Shown: positions 25,001-37,128 of the stretch, in pieces
Layout of the letters: each line of letters begins with the position of its first letter
Numbering within the stretch: position 1 is the first letter of the stretch
Assembly (NCBI RefSeq): GCF_040958095.1
Contig: NC_091216.1
Coordinates: 6,596,069-6,660,068 of the forward strand
DNA length: 64,000 nt
Direction of reading: 5' to 3'
Origin: Procambarus clarkii
Lineage: Eukaryota; Arthropoda; Malacostraca; Decapoda; Cambaridae
The notes under the pieces: generated by a model
Told to the model about the DNA's origin: nothing
Seen by the model: only the letters and a program-made list of their open reading frames with translations
Databases searched by the model: none
Made by a program: the position numbers and the translations under genes

Positions 25001-25126
25001 CTCCAAGGAGTGCCGGACCAACCGGGCTGTGGTGGGTATGTGGGCCTGCGGGCCGCTCCAAGCAACAGCCTGGTGGACCAAACTCTCACAAGTCGAGCCT
25101 GGCCTCGGGCCGGGCTTGGGGAGTAG
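22091..25126 (+). CDS. LINE ORF2: AP-like endonuclease and reverse transcriptase, intact
   Basis: A 1011-codon frame without lesions, the only long protein in the window that looks functional. The endonuclease occupies roughly residues 15-240, with FANIQG, TETH, IYKPPD, GDFNLPS and TYSDHKL, the expected catalytic Asn, Glu, Asp and His positions. A Lys/Arg-rich linker (RERRRHYKRRKK) follows. The RT lies around residues 480-760, with APGPDSWNS, NYRPVALTS, QHGFRAGRSC, the A box DFAKAFDKCD, VPQGTVLAPLLF and the C box FADD (24194-24205). A C-terminal region ends near SNSLVDQTLTSR. Target-primed reverse transcription is the role known for this class. Compared with the copy at 33380-37128, about 16 bp are missing near 25097, which changes the last residues and removes one arm of a 3' hairpin. 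The group is CR1/Jockey-like; the exact clade is not assigned. Confidence 0.92.
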   Translation: MDVPKKSPIQIITNRVTSFIFANIQGLKTRTNNKVQFINGLLTESNAVFGAFTETHAGELLDSEIWIPGYNLYRCDRKIRSHGGVGLYIREDLVCSELLNGTNEVVEVLGLKIEKINLVIILIYKPPDATAEEFTEQISKIENSLDNLENPIPDIIFLGDFNLPSLRWKIANNNIIPGNLSGPNQPQIRELLRFCDKFSLNQQISEPTRNENILDLVFTNNEDIIRDITISDTTYSDHKLIEVQTTINTQNRLKTLIKREGLFSKFNFNNKRIDWEIINRELTNIPWGTVLNNTSPTEGIEKLTSEAYQVCLKHVPLRKARKRSNVERERRRHYKRRKKITELLMQTRISRQRRNNLNREIEEIERKLKHSYETEERQLEQKAIQEIKKNPKYFFSYAKSKAKTTESIGPIRTSEGSYTEDDKEISEILKKQYEDMFSTPINNMKVEDPDNFFMRDIQTPVNITDINTSALNFEKEIENMPMHSAPGPDSWNSIFIKKCKVPVAQALSIVWRKSLDTGEIPDALKVADIAPLHKGGSKALAKNYRPVALTSHIIKVFERVIRSQVTNFMETNDLHNPGQHGFRAGRSCLSQLLEHYDKVTEALEEKQNADVIYTDFAKAFDKCDHGVIAHKMKSMGITGKVGRWILSFLSNRTQRVTVNHIKSSPSAVKSSVPQGTVLAPLLFLILISDIDKNTSHSFVSSFADDTKISMKITSAQDIEKLQADINKVFDWASENNMMFNSDKFQVLRYGKNEDLKHNTEHKTQSNVPIVGKQHVKDLGIIMSDDLTFKEHNQANIATARKMIGWITRTFKSRDPITMVVLFKALVLSRLEYCSVLTSPFKAGEIAEIEGIQRTYTARIDAIKHLNYWDRLKALQMYSLERRRERYQIIYTWKILEGQVPNLHSKITTYWSERHGRKCRIEPTKSRGAIGTIREHCINIRGPRLFNVLPASIRNIAGTTVDIFKRKLDLFLQGVPDQPGCGGYVGLRAAPSNSLVDQTLTSRAWPRAGLGE

Positions 25127-25165
25127 AAGAACTCCCAGAACCCCATCAACCAGGTATCAACCAGG
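25127..25165 (+). repeat. 3' UTR and tail of CCCH-finger LINE copy 1
   Basis: GAAGAACTCCCAGAACCCC is followed by two copies of ATCAACCAGGT. The satellite resumes immediately with TGTACGATCAGTGG. Confidence 0.75.
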
Positions 25166-28100
25166 TGTACGATCAGTGGCACCATTCACAACCACTGTAC
25201 CATTAGTGGTCCCATACACTACCACTGTACCATCAGTGGCCCCATACACTACCACTGTACCATCAGTGGTCCCATACACTACCACTGTACCATCAGTGAC
25301 CCCATACACTACAGTGTACCATCAGTGACCTCATACTCTACCACTGTACCATTAATGGTCCCATACTCTACTATTGTACCATCAGTGTTTCCATACTCTA
25401 ACATTGTATCATCAGTGATCCATACTCTACCATTTAAACTTCAGTATCGCTAAAATCAACCATTGTACCATCAGTGGCCCCATACTCTACCAATGTACCA
25501 TCAGTGGTCCCATACTCTACCATCGTACCATCAGTGATCCCATACTCTACCACTGTTCCATCAGAGGCCCCATACTTTACCTCTGTACAATCAGTGGTAC
25601 CATACTCTTCCACTGTAAAATCAGTGGCCCCATACTCTATCACTGTACCGTCAATGGTCCCATACTCTACCACAGTACCATCAGTGGCCCAATTATTTAC
25701 CACTGTACCTTCAGTGGTCCCATACTCTACCACTGTACCATCAGTGGCCCCATACGCTACAACTGTACCATCAGTGGCCCCATACACTACCACAGTACCA
25801 TCATTTGCCGCAAACTCTACCACTGTACCATCAGTGGTCCCATACTCTACTATTGTACCATCAGTGGTCCCATGCACTACCACTGTACCATCATTGGCCT
25901 CATACACGACCACTGTACCATCAGTGGGCCCCATACACTACCACTAAACCATCAGTGGTCCAATACTCTACCACAGAACCATCAGTGGCCCCATTCACTA
26001 CCACTGTATAATTAGTGGTCCCATACACTGCCACTGTACCATCAGTGGCTCCATACACTACAACTGTACCATCAGTGGTCCCATACACTACCACTGTACC
26101 ATCATTGGCCCCCTACACTACACTGTACCATCAGTGACCCCATACTCTACCATTGTACCTTCAATGGTCCCATACTCATGTATTGTGCCATCAGTGGTCC
26201 CATACTCTAACATTGTACCATCAGTTTTCCATACTCAACCATTAACATTCAGTATCCCTATAATCTACCATTGTACCATCAGTGGCTCCATACTCAACCA
26301 ATGGACCATCAGTGGCCCCATAATTTACCTCTGTACAATCAGTGGTACCATACTCTTCCACTGTACCATCAGTGGCCCCAATATTTACCACTGTACCTTC
26401 AGTGGTACCATACTCTATCACTGTACCGTCAATGGCCCCATACTCTACGACAGTACCACCAGTGGCCCCATTATTTACCACTTTACCTTCAGTGGTCCCA
26501 TACTCTACCACTGTACCATCAGTAGCCCCATACACTACCACCGTACCATCAGTTGCCGCAAACTCTACCACTATACTATCAGTGGTCCCATACTCTACTA
26601 TTGTACCATCAGTGGCCCCAGACACTACCACTGAACCATCAGGGGTCCCATACTCTGCCATTGTACCATCAGTGGTCCCATACTCCATTGTACCATCAGT
26701 GGCCCCATACACTACCACTGTACCATCAGTGGCCCCATACTCAACCACTGTACCATCAGTTTTCCCAAACTCTACCATCTTGAGATGTATCTTGAGATGA
26801 TTTCGGGGCTTTAGTGTGTCCTCGTGCCGGTCCTCGACCAGACCATTGTACTATCAATGGTACCATACTCTACCACTGTAACATCAGTGTCCCCATACTC
26901 TACCTGTGTACCATCAGTGGCTCCATATTCTACCTCTGTTCTATCAATGGCCCCATACACTACCACTGTACCATCAGTGGTCTAATACACTACCACTGTA
27001 CCATCAGGGGTCCAATACTCAACCATCGTACTCTCATTGGTCCCATACTCTACCATTGTACTATCAGTAGCCCCATACTCTACCACTGTACCATCAGTGG
27101 CCCCATACTCTACCACTGTACCATCAGCTGCCCCATACTCTAACACTGTATTATCAGTGGCCCCATACTCTACCACTGTACCATTAGAGGCCGTGTACTC
27201 TACCATTGTACCATCAGTGGCCCATACTTTTCCACTGTAACATCAGTTTTCCCATACTCGACCATTGTATCATCAGTTGTTCCATATTCACCCATTGTAC
27301 CATCAGTGGCCCCATACTTTACCACTGTACCATTGGTGGCCCATTACACTATCACTATACCATCAGTGGCCCCATACACTACCACTGTACCATCAGTGGT
27401 CACATACACTACCATTGTAAAGTCAGTGGTCCCATACTCTACCACAGTACCATCAGTGGTCCCATACTCTACCACTGTACCTTCAGTGGGCCCATACTCT
27501 CCAACAGTACCTCTAGTGGCCTATACTCAATCACTGTACTATCAGTGGCCCCATACTTGTCCATTTAACCATCAGTGGCCCCATATACTACCACTGTACC
27601 ATCATTGGCCCCATACACTACCACTGTACCATCAGTGGCCCCACACTCTACCATTGTACCATCAGTGGTCCCATACTCGACCATTGTAACATCAATGGTC
27701 CCATACTCTACCATTGTATCATCAGTGGTCCCATACTTTACCACTTTACCATCGGTGGCCTCATACACTACCACTGTACCATCAGTGGCCCCATACTCTT
27801 CCACTGTACCATCAGTGGTCCCATACACTACCACTGTACCATCAGTGGTCCCATACACGACCACTGTACTATCAGTGGCCCCATACTCTACCACTGAACC
27901 AACAGTGGTCCCCATACACAACCGCTGTACCATCAGTGGCCCCATATACTACCACTGTACCATCAGTTGCCCCATACACGACCACTGAAAACTCAGTGGT
28001 CACATGCTCTACCACTGTACCATCAGTGATACCATACCCTACCACTGTACCATTAGTGGTCCCATACACTACCACTGTACTATCAGTGGCCCCATTCACA

Positions 28101-31100
28101 AAGACTGTACCATTAGTGGTCCCATTCACTACCACTGTACCATCAGTGGCCCCATACACTACCACTGTACCATCAGTGGTCCCATACACTACCACTGTAC
28201 CATCAGTGACCCCATACACTACAGTGTACCAACAGTGACCTCATACTCTACCACTGTACCATTAATGGTCCCATACTCTACTATTGTACCATCAGTGTTT
28301 CCATACTCTATTATTGTACCATCACTGGTCCATACTCTACCATTTAACCTTCAGTAACCCTAAAATCAATCATTGTACCATCAGTGGCCCCATACTCTAC
28401 CAATGTACCATCAGTGGTCCCATACTCTACCATCGTACCATCAGTGGTCCCATACTTTACCTTTGTACAATCAGTGGTACCTTACTCTTCCACTGTACCA
28501 TCAGTGGCCCCATACTCTACCACTGTACCGTCAATGGCCCCATTCTCTACCACAGTACCATCAGTGGCCCCATACTCTACAACTGTACCTTCAGTGGTCC
28601 CATACTCTACCACTGTATCATCAGTGGTCCCATACACTACCACTGTACTATCAGTGGCCTCATTCACAAAGACTGTACCATTAGTGGTCCCATTCACTAC
28701 CACTGTACCATCAGTGGTCCCATACTCTACCACTGTACCATCAGTGGTCCCATACTCTTCTATTGTACCATCAGTGCCCCATTCACTACCATTGTACCAT
28801 CAGTGGTCCCATACTCTACTATTGTACCATCAGTGGTCCCATGCACTACCACTGTACCATCATTGGCCCCATACACGACCACTGAAAACTTAGTGGTCCT
28901 ATACTCTACCACAGTACTATCAGTGGCCACATTCACTACCACTGTACCATTAGTGGTCCCATACACTGCCACTGTACCATCAGTGGTCCCCTACACTACA
29001 CTGTACAATCAGTGACCCCATACTCTACCATTGTACCCTCAATGGTCCCATACTCTACTATTGCGCCATCAGTGGTCCCATACTCTAACATTGTACCATC
29101 AGTTTTCCATACTCAACCATTTAATCTTTAGTATCCCTATAATCTACCATTGTACCATCATTGGCCACATACTCAACCATTGTACCATCAGTGGTCCCAT
29201 ACTCTACCACTGTTCCATCAATGGCCTCATAATTTACCTATGTACAATCAGTGGTACCATACTCTTCCACTGTACCATCAGTGGCCCCATACTCCACCAC
29301 TGTACCATCAGCTGCCCCATACACTACCACAGTAGCATCAGTTGCCGCAAACTCTACCACTATACTATCAGTGGTCCCATACTCTACTATTGTACCATCA
29401 ATGGCCCGAGACACTACCACTGCACCATCAGGGGTCCCATACTCTGGCATTGTACCATCAGTGGTCCCATACTCCATTGTACCATCAGTGGCATCATACA
29501 CTACCACTGTACCATCAGTGGTCACATACTCTACCACTGTCCCATCAGTGGCCCCATACACTACCAGTGTACCATCAGTGGTCTCATACTATACCACTGT
29601 ACCATCAGTGGCCCCATACTCTTCCACTGTACCATCAGTGGTCCCATACTCTAGCAATGTACCATCAGTGGCCCCATACTCTACCACTGTACCAGCAGTG
29701 GTCCCAAATTCTACCACTGTACAGTCATTATAACAACAGTGGTCCCATACTCTACCACTCTACCGTCAGTGGTCCCATATTCTACCACTGTACGATCACT
29801 GGTCCCGTACTCCACGATTGTACCATCAGTGGTCCTATTCTCAACCATTGTACCATCAGTGGCCCCATAGACTACCACTGTACCATCAGTGGTCAAATAC
29901 TCTAAGATTGTACCATCAGTGGTCCCATACTCTTCCATTGTATCATCAGCGGTCCCATACTCTACCTCTGTACCATCAGTGGCCCCAGACACTACCACTG
30001 TACCATCTGTGGCCCCATACTCAACCACTGTACCATCAGTGGTCCCATACACTACCACTGTACCATCAGTGGTCCCACACACGACCACTATACCATCAGT
30101 GGCCCCATACACTACCACTGAACCAACAGTGGTCCCCATACACAACCACTGTACCATCAGTGGCCCCATATACTACCACTGTACCATCAGTTGCCCCATA
30201 CACGACCACTGAAAACTCAGTGGTCACATGCTCTACCACTGTACCATCAGTGATACCATACCCTACCACTGTACCATTAGTGGTCCCATACACTACCACT
30301 GTACTATCTGTGGCCCCATTCACAAAGACTGTACCATTAGTGGTCCCATACACTACCAATGTACCATCAGTGGTCCCATACGCTACCACTGTACCATCAG
30401 TGGTCCTATACTCTACTATTGTACCATCAGTGCCCCATTCACTACCACTGTACCATCAGTGGTCCCATACTCTACTATTGTACCATCAGTGGTCCCATGC
30501 ACTACCACTGTACCATCATTGGCCCAATACACGACCACTGAATACTTAGTGGTCCTATACTCTACCACTGAACCATCAGTGGTACCATACACTACCACTG
30601 TACCATTAGTGGCCCATTACACTATCACAGTACTATCAGTGGCCCCTATCACTACCACTGTACCATTAGTGGTCCCATACACTTCCACTGTACCATCAGT
30701 GGCCCCATACACTACTACAGTACCATCAGTGGTCCCATACACTACCACTGTTCCATCATTGGCCCCCTACACTACACTGTACCATCAGTGACCCCATACT
30801 CTACCATTGTACCCTCAATGGTCCCATACTCTACTATTGTGTTATCAGTGGTCCCATACTCTAACATTGTACCATCAGTTTTCCATACTCAACCATTTAA
30901 CCTTCAGTATCCCTATAATCTACCATTGTACCATCATTGGCCCCATACTCAACCATTGTACCATCAGTGGTCCCATACTCTACTATTGTACCATCAGTGG
31001 TCCCATACTCTACCACTGTTCCATCAGTGGCCCCATAATTTACCTCTGTACAATCAGTGGTACTATACTCTTCCACTGTACCATCATTGGCCCCATACAC

Positions 31101-33379
31101 TACCACAGTACCATCAGTTGCCGCAAACTCTACCACTATACTATCAGTGGTCCCATACTCTACTATTGTACCATCAGTGGCCCCAGACACTACCACTGCA
31201 CCATCAGGGGTCCCATACTCTGCCATTGTACCATCAGTGGTCCCATACTCCATTGTACCATCAGTGGCATCATACACTACCACTGTACCATCAGTGGTCA
31301 CATACTCTACCACTGTACCACTAGTGGCCCCATACACTACCACTGTACCATCAGTGGTCTCATACTCTACCACTGTACCATCAGTGGCGCCATACTCTTC
31401 CACTGTACCATCAGTGGTCCCATACTCTACCACTGTACCATCAGTGGCCCCATACTCTACGACTGTACCAGCAGTGGTCCCAAATTCTACCACTGTACAG
31501 TCATTGTAACAACAGTGGTCCCATAATCTACCACTCTACCGTCAGTGGTCCCATATTTTACCACTGTACGATCACTGGTCCCGTATTCCACGATTGTACC
31601 ATCAGTGGTCCTATTCTCAACCACTGTACCATCAGTGGCCCCATAGACTACCACTGTACCATCAGTGGTCAAATACTCTGAGATTGTACCATCAGTGGTC
31701 CCATACTCTTCCATTGTACCATCAGCGGTCCCATACTCTACCTCTGTACCATCAGTGGCCCCAGACACTACCACTGTACTATCAGTGGCCCCATACTCAA
31801 CCACTGTACCATCAGTTGTCCCATACTCTACCATTGTACTATCAGTGGTACCATACTCAACCACTCTTCCATCAGTGGCCCCATACTTTACCTCTGTATA
31901 ATCAGTGGTACCATACTCTTCCACTGTACCATTAGTGGCCCCATACTCTATCACAGAACCGTCAATAGCCCCATACTCTACCACAGTAAGATCAGTGGCC
32001 CAATTATTTACCACTGTACCTTCAGTGGTCCCATACTCTACCACTGTACCATCAGTGGCCCGATACTCTACCAGTGTACCATCAGTGGCCCCATTCACTG
32101 CCACAGTACCATCAGTTGCCGCATACTCTACCACTGTACCATCAGTGGTCCCATACTCTACTATTGTACCATCAGGTGCCCCATACACTACCACTGTACC
32201 ATCAGTGGTCCTATACGCTACCATTTTACCATCAGTGGTCCCATACTCCATTGTACCATCAGTGGCCCCATACACTACCACTCTACCATCAGTGGCCCCA
32301 TACTCTACCACTGTACCAGCAGTGGTCCCATATTCTACCACTGTACAGTCATTGTACCATCAGTGGTCCCATACTCTACCACTGTACCAACAGTGGTCCT
32401 ATATTCTACCACTGTACAGTCATTGTACCATCAGTGGTCCCATAATCTCCCACTGTACCATCAGTGGTCCAATACTCCACGATTGTACCATCAGTGGTTC
32501 CATTCTCAACTACTGTATCCTCAGTGGCCCCATAGACTACCACTGTACCATCAGTGGTCAAATTCTCTAAGATTGTATCATCAGTGGTCCCATACGCTTC
32601 CATTGTACCACCAGTGGTCCCATACTCTACCACTGTATAATCAGTGGCCCCAAACACTACCACTGTACCATCAGTGGCCCCATACTCAACCACTGTACCG
32701 TCAGTGTTCCCATACTCTACCATTGTACCGTCAGTGGTACAATACTCTACCACTGTACCATCAATGGCCTCATACACTACCACTGTACCAGTGGTCCAAT
32801 ACTCTACCATCGTACTATCACTGGTCCCATACTCTACCATCGTACTATCACTGGTCCCATACTCTACCACTGTACCATCAGTAGCCCCATACTCTACCAC
32901 TGTACTATCAAAGGCCTCATACTTTACCACTGTACCAGCAGTGGTTCCATATTCTACCACTGTACCATCAGTTGTCCCATATTCTACTACTGTACCATCT
33001 GTGGTCCCATACTCTAACACTGATCCATTAGGAGTCCCATACTCTACCATTGTACAATCAGTGGTCCCATACACTACCACAGTATCATCAGTGGCCCCAT
33101 ACACTACCACTGTACCATCAGTGGCCCCATTCACTACCACAGTACCATCAGTGGTCCCATACTCTACCACTTTACCACCAGTGGCCCCATACTATACAAT
33201 TGTTCAATCAGTGGTCCCATACTCTACCATTGTACCATCAGTGGCCCCATACTCTACCACCGTAGCATCAGTGGTCCCATACTCTACCACCGTACCATCA
33301 GTGGTCCCATACTCTACCATTGTACCATCAAGTGTCCCCATACTATACCACTGTACAATCAGTGGCCCCTTACTCTACC
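25166..33379. repeat. 30-bp satellite array, block 3
   Basis: About 270 copies of the 30-bp unit. 25166-28700 is a diverged copy of 15843-19500, with about 120 bp (four units) missing near 25950. Within the block, 29150-29750 and 30925-31525 are copies about 1.78 kb apart, and both match 20070-20640. Confidence 0.97.
26779..26841 (-). repeat. 63-bp dispersed-repeat fragment (tracer copy 4)
   Basis: The same insert and flanks as the copy at 17579-17641, exactly 9200 bp downstream of it. The variant GTGTGTCCTCGTGCCGG marks it as sister to copy 3. Confidence 0.8.
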
Positions 33380-33664
33380 ACAAAAATGAAGGCAGAATTG
33401 TAGAGCAAACTGGTGGTATGAATGAAGAGATAAAAAAATGAGACGAATGAGAACACAAATGAGAAAGATGAAAGCAACAAGGAGAAAGATAAAGGCAATA
33501 TTGAGAATGAATGCAGAAACGAGAAAGTTGGAACAAAAAACACAGAGGTAGCCAAGTCGTGCACGGGTACAAACGATAAGAATACAATCACAAACGAAAA
33601 TATTTGCAGGTATTAATGAAAAGGACAGTGCTGATATGGGCCCAGAGGCACGGGATGCTCATTC

Positions 33665-34112
33665 ATGCACCCACGGATATGCCGAAACTGGTTAGGGAAA
33701 AGCAGATGTCGATTTTATACAGAGTGTAGATATTTTCACCCTAAGCTATGCACACTCTCAGTTAATGACAGGAAATGCTACGATCTTCATTGCCCTGATT
33801 TCCACGTCAGAGGGACACCGCGCTATATAAGAGAGGAAGTCCAATATAATAGCCCTGAAACTTTTTTAGAGTCAGGCAGAAACAGACAGGCAGAAACGTG
33901 GCAGGAGTACGGATGGAGAGGGGGAAATGCCCAAGACTGGACTACGGTTCATCATCAAGCCCACACATACTACACCCCCCAACAACACAGAGACTACCAC
34001 GCTCCCCAGTATCACTTCCAAAACTGGACAAACTATTGCCACAACAACACACCCTGGGTCAGGGTAGAGAGGAGGGAGAACTACCAAAACCTTCCTGAAG
34101 TGACACACAATA
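33665..34112 (+). pseudogene. ORF1 remnant with two CCCH zinc fingers
   Basis: The frame from 33665 encodes C-X8-C-X5-C-X3-H (CRNWLGKSRC to CRYFH) and C-X8-C-X4-C-X3-H (CTLSVNDRKC to CPDFH), matching fingers 2 and 3 of the other copy. Finger 1 is not present in frame upstream. The Tyr/Gln/Asn-rich tail is conserved. The open frame runs on to 34150, but its last dozen codons read the endonuclease start in the wrong frame, so the true ORF1 stop has been lost. Confidence 0.72.
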
Positions 34113-37089
34113 TGGACAATCATTCATATTTGCAAACATTCAAGGTTTAATGCCAAAGTCAAGGAATAAAGTTCAGTTCATAAATGGCCTCCTATTAGAG
34201 TCAAACTCAATATTTGGGGCATTCACGGAAACTCATACAAAAGATTACATGGATTGTGAAATCTGGATTCCAAATTATAATTTATATAGATGTGATAGAA
34301 AAACTAGGTCAAATGGAGTAGTAGGTCTGTATATTAAAGAGGACCTGGCATACACAGAGCTACTAAACTCAACTAATGAGGTGGTAGAGGTACTTGCAAT
34401 TAAGGTAGAGAAACTAAACCTAATTATTATTCTAATATATAAACCGCCAGATACAACGGTTGAGGAATTCATTGAGCAGATGCACAAAATAGAGAACATA
34501 GTTGACAACCTAGCAAACCCAGCTCCAGATATTATCTTCCATGGAGATTTCAATTTACCGAGTCTAAGATGGAGAATGGCAAACACAAATATCATAAACA
34601 GGGAATAACGCTGGAAATAACTAACCACAGGTCAGAGAACTTTTGAGATTCTGTGACAAATTCTCGCTCAATCAACAGATTACAGAACCAACTTGAAACG
34701 AAAACACACTAGACTTGTTATTCACAAACAATGATGAACTAATCAGAGACATTACAATCTCAGATAGTACATACTAAGAATATAAGCTCATTGAAGTGCG
34801 AACTAGCATAAATAACGGTAGTAGGTCTAAGAGACCCAACAAGCGAGAGGGAGTATTCAATCAATTCAATTTCAACAATAAGAGGATCGACACGGAAAAA
34901 TAAATGTAAACCTTGCAACCATTCAATGGGAGACGGTCTTAAGCGACAAATCTCCCACACAGGAAATAGCTCAACTGACAGCTGAAGCTTACAAGGTGTG
35001 CCTGAAGCACGTGCCTGTGAGGAGGGGCAGAAAGAGGACCACTCTAGAAAGAGAACGCAGACGACTGTACAGGAGAAGGAAAAAAATAACGAAAATGCTT
35101 CGGCAGACACAACTATCACAAGCAAGGAAAATAAACCTAAGCAGGGAGATCAAAGAAATAGAACAAACGTTGAAGTGATCATATGAGTCCGAGGAAATGG
35201 AATTGGAGCAGAAAGCTATACAAGAGATAAAAAAAAATCCTAAAATAAAAATACAAAACCTCGACCAGTATTGGACCGTTAATTACAAATGAAGGTACGT
35301 ATACAGAGGACAACAAAGAGATTAGTGACATTCTAAGAAGCCAGTATGAGGCTATGTTCAGCACACCAATACACAACATGAAAGTTGATGACCCAGACAG
35401 CTTCTTTATGAATGACATTCAAGCTGCAGATAATATAACGGATATTACCACAAACTCGGAAGACTTTGATCGAGAAATTGACAATATGCCTATGCACTCA
35501 GCTCCAGGGCCTGACTCATGGAATTCAATATTCATAAAGAAATGTAAAGTACCAGTAGCGTGAGCACTCAGCGTAATATGAAGAAAGAGCCTGGATACAG
35601 GGGAGATACCAGCAGCACTTAAATCTGCAGATATAGCTCCTTCGCACAAAGGGGGGAGTAAAGCCTTTGCAAAAAATTATAGGCCAGTTGCACTAACATC
35701 ACACATAATAAAAGTGTTTGAAAGAGTGATTAGGAATCAAATTTCTAGTTTTATGGAAAACAATGAGTTGCACAATCCAGGACAACATGGATTTAGAGCG
35801 GGAAGATCCTGTCTGTCACAGTTACTCAACCACTATGACAAAATCACAGACGCCCTAGAAGAAAAGCAAAATGCAGATGTTGTATACACAGACTTTGCAA
35901 AGGCGTTCGACAAATGTGACCGTGGGGTGATAGAACACAAAATGAGGTCAATGGGAATAATTGGAAAAGTAGGACGCTGGATAGTCAATTTCCTGTCGAA
36001 CAGAACACAAAGAGTAACAGTCAAATAAAATCGAGTCCAAGCGCAGTTAAATGCTCCGTACCTCATGGTATAGTCCTTGCACCACTACTGTTCCTTATTC
36101 TCATATCAGATGTAGACAAAAATACACGTCACAGCTTCGTGTCATTCTTCGCAGAAGACACAAAAATCAGCATGAAAATTACCTCTGCTGAAGACATTGA
36201 AAAATTACAAGCAGATGTCAACAAAGTTTTCGATTGGGCAGCAGAAAATAACATGATGTTTAACAGTGATAAATTTCAGTTACTCAGGTACGGCAAAAAT
36301 GAGGATCTGAAACATTATACAGGGTACAAAACACAATCGAATCGTCCCATAGTAGAAAAACAGCATGTCAAGGATTTGGGAATAATGATGTCCGACCATC
36401 TAACGTTTAGGGAGCATAACCAAGCAAATATTGCGTCAGCCAGAAAAATGATAGGATGGATTACGAGAACTTTCAAATCTAGGGATCCCATCACAATGGT
36501 TGTACTCTTTAAGTCACTTGCGTTGTCCCGTCTCGAGTACTGCTCAGTACTCACTTCCCCCTTCAGAGCAGGAGAGATTACTGAAATAGAGGGAATACAG
36601 AGAACATATACGGCACGCCTAGACAAGATAAAACACCTAAATTATTGGCATCGTCTCAAAGCTCTCCAAATGTACTCTCTAGAAAGGAGACGAGAGAGAT
36701 ACCAAATAATATACACATGGAAAATACTGGAGGGCCAGGTCCCAAATTTACACAGTAAAATAACAACGTACTGGAGTGAACGATATAGAAGAAAATGCAA
36801 GACTGAACCAGTGAAGAGCAGAGGTGCTATAGGCATAATCAGAGAACATTGCACAAACATCAGAGGTCCGCGGTTGTTCAACGTCCTCCTAGCGACTATA
36901 AGAAATATTGCCGGAACAAACGTAGACATCTTCAGGAGAAAACTGGACGGTTTTCTAAGAGAAGTTCCGGATCAGCCGGGCTGTGGTGGGTACGTGGCCC
37001 TGCGGGCCGCTCCAAGCAACAGCCTGGTGGATCAAACTCTCACAAGTCGAGAGGCTACTCCCCCAAGCCTGGCCTCGAGCCGGGCTTAG
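34113..37089 (+). pseudogene. ORF2 remnant: endonuclease and reverse transcriptase with lesions
   Basis: Homologous throughout to 22091-25126. The endonuclease part is open to TAA at 34606-34608 and has FANIQG, TETH and a GDFN motif. Pieces then fall in frames +1, +2, +2 and +1 (34996-35178, 35354-35563, 35714-36028, 36139-37089), with stops such as TGA at 35176-35178 and a frameshift near 36026. The C box is FAED near 36146, so the first catalytic aspartate of FADD is glutamate. The A box DFAKAFDKCD is intact. The final 316 codons are open. The copy is inactive. Confidence 0.88.
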
Positions 37090-37096
37090 GGAGTAG
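37055..37096 (+). other. 3'-terminal stem-loop of the LINE
   Basis: CTACTCCC and AAGCC, GGC upstream can pair with GCC, GGCTT and GGGAGTAG downstream around CTCGA, giving a long, nearly complete stem over 42 bp. It overlaps the ORF2 stop. A 3' stem-loop is known as the RT recognition signal in several CR1/L2-like LINEs; for this family that role is inference. Confidence 0.65.
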
Positions 37097-37128
37097 AAGA
37101 ACTCCCAGACCCCATCAAGCAGGTATCA

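Larger units (their letters stand above)
21374..25165 (+). mobile_element. CCCH-finger LINE, copy 1 (5'-truncated, ORF2 intact)
   Basis: A 3.8-kb non-LTR retrotransposon of a different family from the one at 1-4872. The left flank ends ACCACTGTAC and the right side resumes TGTACGATCAG, so TGTAC or GTAC is probably duplicated. The uninterrupted satellite sequence occurs at 15820-15856, and a close variant at 18857-18893; both serve as empty-site paralogues. It holds the 3' part of ORF1, complete ORF2, a 40-bp 3' UTR and two copies of an AACCAGGTATC-like tail unit. No poly(A). Confidence 0.9.
33380..37128 (+). mobile_element. CCCH-finger LINE, copy 2 (decayed)
   Basis: The second copy of the family at 21374-25165, related along its whole length but with many substitutions, frameshifts and stops. 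The left junction is TCTACCAC then AAAAATGAAGGC. The right junction is CAGGTATCAC then CGTACCATCAG, so the satellite resumes at the same part of its unit as after copy 1. The first 280 bp are Lys/Glu-rich remnant coding sequence not recognisable in copy 1. The tail has a single AAGCAGGTATC unit. Confidence 0.88.

Noticed and set aside
34148..34152. A second TAATG that looks like an ORF1-ORF2 stop-start in the decayed LINE copy
   Set aside because: Alignment with 22140-22170 shows that this TAA is an out-of-frame reading of the endonuclease start (FANIQGL), so the match is a coincidence after a frame loss.
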